Source of the DNA: Hippopus hippopus
Lineage: Eukaryota > Mollusca > Bivalvia > Cardiida > Cardiidae
Direction of reading: 5' to 3'
Length of the DNA: 64,000 bases
NCBI GenBank assembly: GCA_946811185.2
Contig: OX328096.1
Location: forward strand, 39,816,011-39,880,010
Under the pieces are notes generated by a model. That model was not told the origin of the DNA. It saw nothing but the letters and a program-made list of their open reading frames with translations, and made no database searches. Position numbers and translations under genes: made by a program. Position 1 is the stretch's first letter; each line of letters starts with the position of its first letter. Shown here piece by piece: positions 57,120 to 64,000 of this stretch.

Positions 57120-57264
57120 CCTGATTTGTGAGTGGGGTAGTTTTAGAGAAGAAGAAGTTTGAAAAAAAAGTTAACGCACGCGCACACACACGGACGGACG
57201 AACGGACGGATGACGGACACCGGGCCATGACATAAGCCCGCTGGCCTTCGGCTAGTGGAGCTAA
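57120..57264 (+). mobile_element. HINE family B, 3' fragment
   Basis: 'ttttagagaagaagaagttt', 'cggacggacgaacggacgga', then hairpin ctggccttcggctag overlapping arm agtggagc (57254-57261) and taaaa. The 5' part was not found. Confidence 0.6.
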
Positions 57265-57298
57265 AATCTGCAAATGTTCCTTTTTCTGTGATTTCATT

Positions 57299-57504
57299 AA
57301 CCCTTTACCATGCAGTCCCAAGTTTCAAGATCTTGAGAAAGAAGTCTTTTGAAAGCATAGTGGAAAAGGACATTTTCTGTTTTTCCCATATTTTCTACCT
57401 TTTCTTAGGTAACTTTCCCTATTTGAACCACATAGATATGTTGTCTGCAAATGCTAACCATTTGGATAAGTCTAAAATTTTGTCTTTTTGAAAGAGTTAA
57501 AGCA
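57299..57504. repeat. MITE-1 copy, core deleted
   Basis: TTAACCCTTTACCATGCAGT ... 'ttgaaagagttaaag'; 'gtggaaaaggacattttctg' shows a deletion across the loop. Confidence 0.6.
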
Positions 57505-57570
57505 GTTTGGTCAGTGACTAGATACAGATCAACTCGCAAATCAGGAACTGCAGCAGCACTACCTGTGCAT

Positions 57571-57767
57571 CAAAATTTGTCCAAATTGAAAGTATTTGCA
57601 GACGACAAAATAAATGTGACTCAGAAATTGGAAATTGTCTACAGAAGGTTAGAAAACATTGTGGGAAAAGGAGGAAATGCTGGTAACCAGCATTTTCTCC
57701 TTTTCCCACAAGGTTTTCAAAAGGTTTCTTCCTTAGGGTCATTCAAAGTGTGTGGTAAAGGGTTAAG
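57571..57767. repeat. MITE-1 copy, left end missing
   Basis: Starts inside the long arm ('tcaaaatttgtccaaattga'); stem at about 57650-57715 near perfect; ends 'gtgtggtaaagggttaag'. Confidence 0.7.
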
Positions 57768-57963
57768 ACAAAGACTCAGATGGCAGCCCTTTGCTGGCTT
57801 CCAACTGGACAAAGTTCCCTTGGATCAGGCCATACTGTACAATTTTGCCCCTTTAACTCTTTACCAGACATCATAATGCAATGCTTCCCTATAGATTCTA
57901 ATTTAACTCAATGCATCTCCTTTTCCTATAGATTCTAGACAGAGGGGCCTATTCAGTTTTTAC

Positions 57964-59369
57964 TAGGGATGGCAATGGTTAACCGGTTAACCGATTGAAT
58001 GACCGATTAACCGGTTAGAAAATCGGAAACCGGTTAACCAGAAAAAAATATATACATGTATATTACCAAAATTTTATCAAAATAGTGAAAAAAAATATGT
58101 CTACAAAATTAACTTTGCCGGTTCTGACAACCATAACTGCATTATACGCGCATCCAAGTCGCCAAGACGCGGCGAAGGTGTGATACACAGTTTGACATGT
58201 CTGTGCAATAAACATTGTTAATCCGCTAATTGGTCCCTAGTCTCCGATAATAAACAATCAACTAGAGGAAGTTTTTAACAATTATCATTCAATCCTGCAT
58301 TTTAGCTCACTGAAGAAACAATTTGGTAGACAACCACCATAGGAACTTACCTGCAAAACAACAATGAAATCCAATGAATAGTTTTAGAGAAGAAATTTTT
58401 CAAAGATTTTACTTTATACCATTAAAGGAAAATGAGTCTCCCATAAAAGCCATGTTTTTTGACAGATTTTTTTTTTTTAAGGAATTCTGTAAACCTGTAT
58501 CTAAGGAACATTCCTGCAAAATAATAATGCTATCCAAATAGCGGTTTGGGAGGAGAAGATTTTTAAAGGTTTTTTACTTTGGTTGCCATGGCAACCAGAA
58601 TTCTTCATGGAACACAATTATTTGAAGGAATTTGAAAGAGGACCACCAAAGGAACATTCCTGTGAAATTTGGTAAAAATCCAGTCAATAGTTTCTGAGGA
58701 GAAGTTTTTTAAAGAAAAAGTTTACGGACGCATGCACGGACGAACGGACGGACGGACGGACGCACGACGGACACAACGCCATGACAATAGCTCTCTGGCC
58801 TTTGGCCAGTGGAGCTAAAAACAGGTGTCCTCTTCTAATCAAAGGCACTCGATTCTACAGTTTATCATAATTGATTTGTCTGGATTATTTCATTAAGTGC
58901 CCGCCCCCAATCAAATACAATGTTTTCTACCTTTTCAAAGAAGTAAGAATCATTTGTATCAATATCAATTTGTCATTTGGGAGAAGGTTAACACCTGATT
59001 CACTTAGTGATTGCCCCTTCGTTTGACAATCAATAACCATAGCATCATCTGCATGATGCAGTAAGTCGATTCTGTGAAGTTGTAAATAGCCTGATAATTT
59101 TTAGTCCTCTAAAGAAAACATTGTGGAAAATTGATTATATTGCCGAGAGAGAGAGATCGTCGATAGATTGGCCGTCTTCTGCGCCAAAGTACAGAAATAG
59201 TAAACGTCACTGGTATGCATTTCTCATGCACCGGTTATCAATGTTGACATATCGAGCAAGGTACCTTCATCTTAAATGATTTTTACATGGTCGTTCGGTT
59301 AACTGGTTAACCAACTGAAAGATTGAACGGTTAACAGGTCAGCAATTTTACTAACCATTGCCATCCCTA
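57964..59369. mobile_element. hAT-like non-autonomous element, 8-bp target duplication
   Basis: Ends read inward tagggatggcaatggttaac (left) and tagggatggcaatggttagt (right); gtttttac at 57956-57963 and 59370-59377. The subterminal zones are rich in 'ggttaaccggttaacc'-type palindromes (57977-58040, 59297-59338), possible transposase-binding sites. No transposase frame; an HINE (58305-58819) and a MITE-1 scrap (about 58915-58992) lie inside. Confidence 0.88.
58305..58819 (+). mobile_element. HINE family B, nested in the hAT-like element
   Basis: Three diverged 166-bp-type units ('ccaaaggaacattcctgtga', 'gttgccatggcaaccagaat'), tail 'cgaacggacggacggacgga', hairpin ctggcctttggccag, arm agtggagc (58808-58815), taaaa. 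The canonical caagaggg head is absent. Confidence 0.65.
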
Positions 59370-59395
59370 GTTTTTACACAGTGAATGAAAATTTC

Positions 59396-59470
59396 TTGTA
59401 ACTTATGGACAAATATAAGATATATTTTTCTTTGTAACTTATGGACAAATACAAGATATATTTTTCTTTG
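59396..59470. repeat. 37-bp tandem duplication
   Basis: 'ttgtaacttatggacaaata' with 'agatatatttttctt' twice, one difference. Confidence 0.8.
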
Positions 59471-59523
59471 CAATCATGTAAACAGTACATTTACATTCAA
59501 TAACAAGGTGCAATTTTGTTTGT

Positions 59524-59751
59524 TTAACTCTTTACCAAACAACAAAATTTTAGACTTGCCCAAATTGGAAGGATTTGCAGACAACAAATTCATTGTTACT
59601 CAGTAAATGAAACTGATATTTCACAAGGTAAAAACATTGTGGGAAAAGGAGAAAATGCTGGTTATCAGCATTTTCTCCTTTTCCCACAATGTTTTCCTTA
59701 TACTTTTTCCTCAGGGTCATTAAAAGTCAGGATTGTGTGGTAAAGGTTTAA
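59524..59751. repeat. MITE-1 copy, intact, 228 bp
   Basis: TTAACTCTTTACCAAACAAC ... 'gtgtggtaaaggtttaa'; stem at about 59632-59694 perfect except 'ggttatcag' at the loop. Confidence 0.88.
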
Positions 59752-59920
59752 AATAACATGATGGTCCTTTTATTTTTATTACAGGTATCCTGTCACTCAT
59801 GTTATTCATCATTTGACATTCCCACAAGTCTTTGCAAAATTCTGGCACAAAATTTAAAAAATATCCAAATGGATACATAGCTCACTAGAGAAATACTATT
59901 CAAAAATATTTTTTTCTTAC

Positions 59921-59959
59921 AGTACTTTTGTCTTTCTTCTTTGCTGATGAAATCGCCAT
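59921..59959 (-). CDS. weak candidate first or internal exon
   Basis: ATG at 59959 then 13 codons (MAISSAKKKDKST) to AGTACT|GTAAGA; an acceptor-like TTAACTTAG| sits 1 nt before the ATG. Too short to judge. Confidence 0.15.
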
Positions 59960-60808
59960 ACTAAGTTAAGTGATAATTTATTTTTTTAAGTTTGGTGAGA
60001 TGATGAAAATCTGAATAACTCTCTTTAAAATGTTTGTGATCCATATACTAGTATAACAGGGATGTTGTTAAAGGCCTGTGCTGCAAAAGTTATTTTCTGT
60101 TGACTGTTAAAGTTGAAGGGCCATAAACAAAAATATATAAACAGTAATGAAATAATTGCAGCAGGTTCATAACAACCATTGCATGTTAGGGTCACCCAGT
60201 ACAGAGCAGAAGCTATGAATGTACCAATGGCGTCAAAGTCTGGAAACCATCTTTATTTAACAGACAAATCACAGCTGGTATTTAACCCATTGGCAAAATG
60301 ATAGTTTTTAAACTCATCATCTCTTGCAAAAAACTTTATGAATCTTACAGCAGATCACTTTTGAACTCAATGTGACAGCAGAATGAAGAATTTCTCCTTT
60401 TGCGACAAAGCTTTCATCAATGTGTAACTCCTCAGCTAACCTTAGTTATAAAGCATGCCTTTTTCTCAAGCAGAACTCCTATAAAGTTACATGGACTCAG
60501 TTCTTAAACAGCTAAGTAAGTCTTTATGGGAATGGGTCATACTCTATTGTTTCATCTCTAGTTATTTCAATTTCACTCACCTGGATGTTTCCAGAACTCA
60601 TTCAGACAAGTATTCCATGAATTTTGTAAAAATTGAAGATAATTAAATTATGAAAATTGGCACATATAAACAAATGAACTTGTATGTTAAAATGCATTTT
60701 ATTTTCTTGAATTTGTTAAGAAAATTTCAAGATTAAAACTAGCTACAGCTGATTAGTATATTTTGTGTTTTAACTGGGTCAGATTGTTTACAGTATCATT
60801 CGATCCAT

Positions 60809-61034
60809 TTAACTCATTACCAAATGACAAAATTTTTGGCTTGTCCAAATCGAAAGCAGTTGCAGACAACAAAATAAAAGTGACTGAAAATTTGAAAATT
60901 GTTTTGTGAAGGGTAGAAAACGTGTGAAAAGGAGAAAATGCTGGTTACCAGCATTTTCTCCTTTTCCCACAATGTTTTCTAAAGGCTTCTTTCTCAGGGT
61001 CGTCAAAAGTAGGGATTGTGTGGTAATGGGTTAA
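60809..61034. repeat. MITE-1 copy, intact, 226 bp
   Basis: TTAACTCATTACCAAATGAC ... 'gtgtggtaatgggttaa'; the left stem lacks 'attg' (aacgtgtgaaaaggag), otherwise paired. Confidence 0.85.
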
Positions 61035-61481
61035 CATACAAGGTATTAATGTTTAGTGTGTCACAGACTGAACTGAGCGAAATGAGTCTTGCCCACAGAC
61101 CTTACCCATGGCTAGAACATAAGAGACAAATCAAACCCTGGTAGAGAGTCAAGGATTTAAACCAATTACTACATCAACTCAACTTTTTAACACTCCTGAA
61201 GCCAACTTTTGTTACATGAAACAATGAGAAGCCCCATTTTGGTGCATTGTATTCTTTATCATTGATTATTTCACCAAAATGTTCATCTGTGATTGGAATT
61301 GATCTGCTAAGTTTCACATCAGATTGTATGGTAATGTTAACCGGCCATGACTATTTAAGGATCCCCTACACAACACCGAAACCATCATCCCTTACCCATC
61401 AAAGACACCATGATTGCAATCACTACTTTAATAAAAATAGTAAACAAATCAATGGCTGTCAGACGAGTCTTTTCTAAGTTC

Positions 61482-61698
61482 TTAACTCTATACCTCACTA
61501 TAAAATTATAGACTTGTGAAAGCTTTTGCAGATGATAAAATAAATGTGACAAATGAAATTTATAATTGAAAGGTTAGAAAACATGGTGGGAAAAGGAGAA
61601 AATGTTGGTTACCAGCATTTTCTCTTTTTCCCACAATGTTTTTGGAATTCTTCTTCCTCCGGGTTGTTGAAAGTCCAGATGGTTTGGGAAAGGTTTAA
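61482..61698. repeat. MITE-1 copy
   Basis: 'ttaactctatacctcactat' to 'tttgggaaaggtttaa'; core 'aaaatgttggttaccagcattttctc'. Confidence 0.75.
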
Positions 61699-61936
61699 CT
61701 CTTTACTTAATTACTAGATGATAAAATTTATGACTCATTCAAACAGAAAGCATTTCCAGGCGACTGACTGAATGTGGTTTGAATCGTTGGATTTGTTTTT
61801 GAAAAGACAGAAAACATTGTGAGAAAAGGAGAAAATAGTCATTACCAGAATTTTCTCCTTTTTTCCAGTATCTTTTCAGAAGCTTTTTTTCTGAGGGTGG
61901 TTTAAACTTGGGATTGTGTGGTACTGGTAAATGGTT
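61695..61936. repeat. MITE-1 copy, shares TTAA with the previous one
   Basis: 'ttaactctttacttaattac' (small insertion in the end) to 'gtgtggtactggtaaatgg'; core 'aaaatagtcattaccagaattttctcc'. Confidence 0.7.
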
Positions 61937-62028
61937 CAAGACAGACAAGTAAACAAGAAATTTTTCGTACAGATAGAACGCATTTCCAAGATACACTGGG
62001 ACCATTATCCCTTTTACTGCTGTACAAG

Positions 62029-62257
62029 TTAACTCTTTACCAAATGCCAAAATCTAAGAACCCTCCATATTGTTAGCATTTTTATACAACAAAATTAGAT
62101 GAGGCTCAAATAATAGAATTTGTATAAGAATTGATAATTAAGGTTGTGTAAAGATGAGAAAATGCTGGTAAACAGCATTTTCTACTTTTCCAGAAATATT
62201 TTAAAAAGCCTTCTCCTTTCTGGTCATTAAAACTTGGCAAGTGTTGTACAGGGTTAA
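62029..62257. repeat. MITE-1 copy, 229 bp
   Basis: TTAACTCTTTACCAAATGCC ... 'gtgttgtacagggttaa'; core 'aaaatgctggtaaacagcatttt'. Confidence 0.75.
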
Positions 62258-62445
62258 ATAAAAGTTTCAAGCCAATAATAAAACCCCAAATATTACAGTT
62301 TCAAAACTCTTTATCTGCCAGAAAAATTTAACTGTCCTGGACATTGAAGATCAAAGATCAGAGTGCATGTTCTATACAGTCTGATCTTGTTCTACACTGT
62401 CCCCCAAAAAGTGGATTGGGTCCCATTTAGAAGCCTAAGGGTTAA
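62254..62445. repeat. MITE-2 copy sharing TTAA with a MITE-1
   Basis: 'ttaaataaaagtttcaagcc' to 'agaagcctaagggttaa'; hairpin 'gatcaaagatcagagtgcat' / 'acagtctgatcttgttcta'. Confidence 0.65.
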
Positions 62446-63664
62446 CTCAACAGTTGTTACATTATTGAAAGAATAACCTCAGTCTGTATATTTAGCTCAA
62501 CGCTGGCTTGCAGAGTATCTGGAGAATCCAAAGCATGGTTATTTACCCCTAGCCACTTCAGACATGTTGATCTATCATTGTAATGTAAGGAAAAACTGCT
62601 GAAAATGCAAAAACACCAAGACCACAATCTATCCATAGCCTTACCAGTAAAGACCTTATCCAAAATTCATTTGCCGTTTCAGATAATGTAGATCAAGATT
62701 GGAATCCACAATAAGTTGTCTGATATTAGATCTAAATTGTCTGAGAATTTAAAGATATGATCAAAACAATGTTGAATTTCCAAAGACTTTTATCTTCCCT
62801 TGAATAAAACACATTTTCATTTCCTTATTGCTGAAAGGGTCTATACTGGGGAACCAGGTGAAGTGAATCATTGGTATCTCTTGAAGTACCTGGTTAACCC
62901 TTCAACATATAAAAACAACTTTTTCATCTTCCGAGACAATTAATATGACTTTTGATCAAATATGTTATAATGAATATACTTAGACAGTAAAAAGAAATAT
63001 CCTTAATTGGAAGCTGCTCAAAAGCGGCTTCCAGTAGGAATGTACCTAAACTACCATGTAGATGATCAGTAATTATTCGATTGGTCATTATTTTTGTAAA
63101 ATTTCTAATAATGTTGTGTTGTTGTGATGGAATTACTCCACATGACTCTTTCTTAAATATTCCAACAGACCTACATGAAATTCAAGCCTGGTTTTCTTGC
63201 AATAGATAGTTCATTCCCAAATAACAATAAAAAATACAGAAAGATAAACATCCTTTCATTGGATAGTCCCCCGAAGTTTTCAAACATATAGGATTCCTTC
63301 TATTTTCCCAAACGAAGTTGTTATGCTTTCCGTTTATCACAAGCTTTCCCACCTCTCAATGGTTTTCGCATTTGTCTACTTTTTTACAAAACAAAATAAT
63401 GATGATTATGATATAGAGAGCATCTTAGAATATGATAATCAGAAACAATTTTATGTACAATTTTTTCGTCCAAATTTTAATCTGTAAAGGATAAAACGGC
63501 GGTTTACCTTTGATCAAGGTATAGACTGGTTAACCTCCCTACACAAGAGGCGTCTACGTCAGCTATTTATAGAATACTTGCGGAAAGATAACCCTTTTTC
63601 TTCCCTTCGTCGACACTTTAGCCGAATGGATTTTTGTTACACGGAACATCTACATTATGAGACC

Positions 63665-63835
63665 TGTGAAATTTAGCATTTACTGTATTGTGTGTCGAAG
63701 CTTTTATGATCAGACTGTACGTGCTGTACGGTATGGTCCTGATCTACAAAACCCTTGAAACATGACGTATGGATCGTGATGTACATTGACTACAGTAATT
63801 ATCATGGTGGTGCCTGGTGCTCTAAGGGTTGAAGC
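63665..63835. repeat. MITE-2 remnant
   Basis: 'gatcagactgtacgtgctgt' / 'acggtatggtcctgatcta' and right end 'ggtgctctaagggttg'. Confidence 0.45.
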
Positions 63836-64000
63836 TGCTCGAAAATGACGGAAATAGATGAAGATCAGACAGCACATAGCCCGTGTAAAATTTTTTTAAT
63901 ATTCTATAAGATATTTCGTAAACATAAAAAAAATCTTGTTTGTTTTCGTTATTCAGTGTATCTATTTTGTTATGTAGTCGAAGGGTTAAAGTTATTACAA

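Noticed and set aside
57964..58040. GGTTAACC palindromes as transcription-factor sites
   Set aside because: They lie at the ends of a transposable element, so binding by its own transposase is the simpler reading.
1..64000. CRISPR array or bacterial defence system
   Set aside because: The short-period repeats are MITE hairpins and 145-166 bp arrays without spacer-repeat structure; the sequence is eukaryotic.

Overview
This 64-kb window is AT-rich eukaryotic DNA from a mollusc, most likely a bivalve. The dispersed, tandem-bearing elements with 'gtgacctagt' and 'agacaaacattctgacca' units, the tRNA-like SINEs and the GACGGAC-rich element tails are of types I associate with bivalve genomes; the species call is inference. 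There are no operons, no bacterial-type genes, no CRISPR array and no long cellular ORF. Most of the sequence is nested repeats.

Layout. (1) 1-1751 and 26209-29249 hold two related long elements with tandem arrays of about 145 bp and 166 bp; relatives lie at 13133-14850, 18580-20093 and 52014-52868, and other families at 12338-12747, 49811-51935, 54514-55471, 57120-57264 and 58305-58819. They share an architecture: an ACAAGAG-type head, a subterminal arm near the 5' end whose reverse complement lies at the 3' end, internal tandem units, a GACGGAC-rich tail, then a 3' hairpin and TAAAA. I read them as non-autonomous Helentron/Helitron2-like elements (HINEs). (2) About 57 copies of a roughly 228-bp TTAA-flanked MITE (here MITE-1) are spread over the window, close to a fifth of it; the best copies carry a palindrome of about 65 bp. 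(3) A second TTAA MITE family (MITE-2) carries a hairpin built on 'agatcagactgca'. (4) Class II elements with visible ends: a mariner (34855-36193) whose DD34D transposase is broken by one TAG, a decayed mariner (4286-5378) split by a MITE-1, two copies of a 0.9-kb long-TIR element with perfect 8-bp target duplications (39808-40728, 50523-51436), and a hAT-like element with an 8-bp duplication (57964-59369). (5) tRNA-derived SINEs, several with clear 11-13 bp target duplications.

Cellular genes. The best candidate is the 3' part of a minus-strand gene: five putative exons between 10741 and 2791 with canonical splice dinucleotides, phases 0-1-0-1-1-stop, a 498-nt total and AATAAA at the stop. 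I do not recognise the protein. Open frames of 60 codons are frequent by chance here, so this rests on splice signals and phase, not ORF length. A few isolated exon candidates are listed at low confidence.

The elements interact by nesting: an HINE inserted in a MITE-1 palindrome (13132/14851), a SINE in a MITE-1 (37122-37346), a SINE and a long-TIR element inside one HINE (49811-51935), an HINE inside a hAT-like element, and a MITE-1 inside a mariner pseudogene. These junctions give ends and relative ages. Stretches not listed as features (for example 6390-7100, 11120-12337, 25065-26208, 33400-34133, 36200-36690, 40740-41725, 59990-60805, 62450-63660) show only AT-rich sequence, old repeat scraps and chance ORFs.
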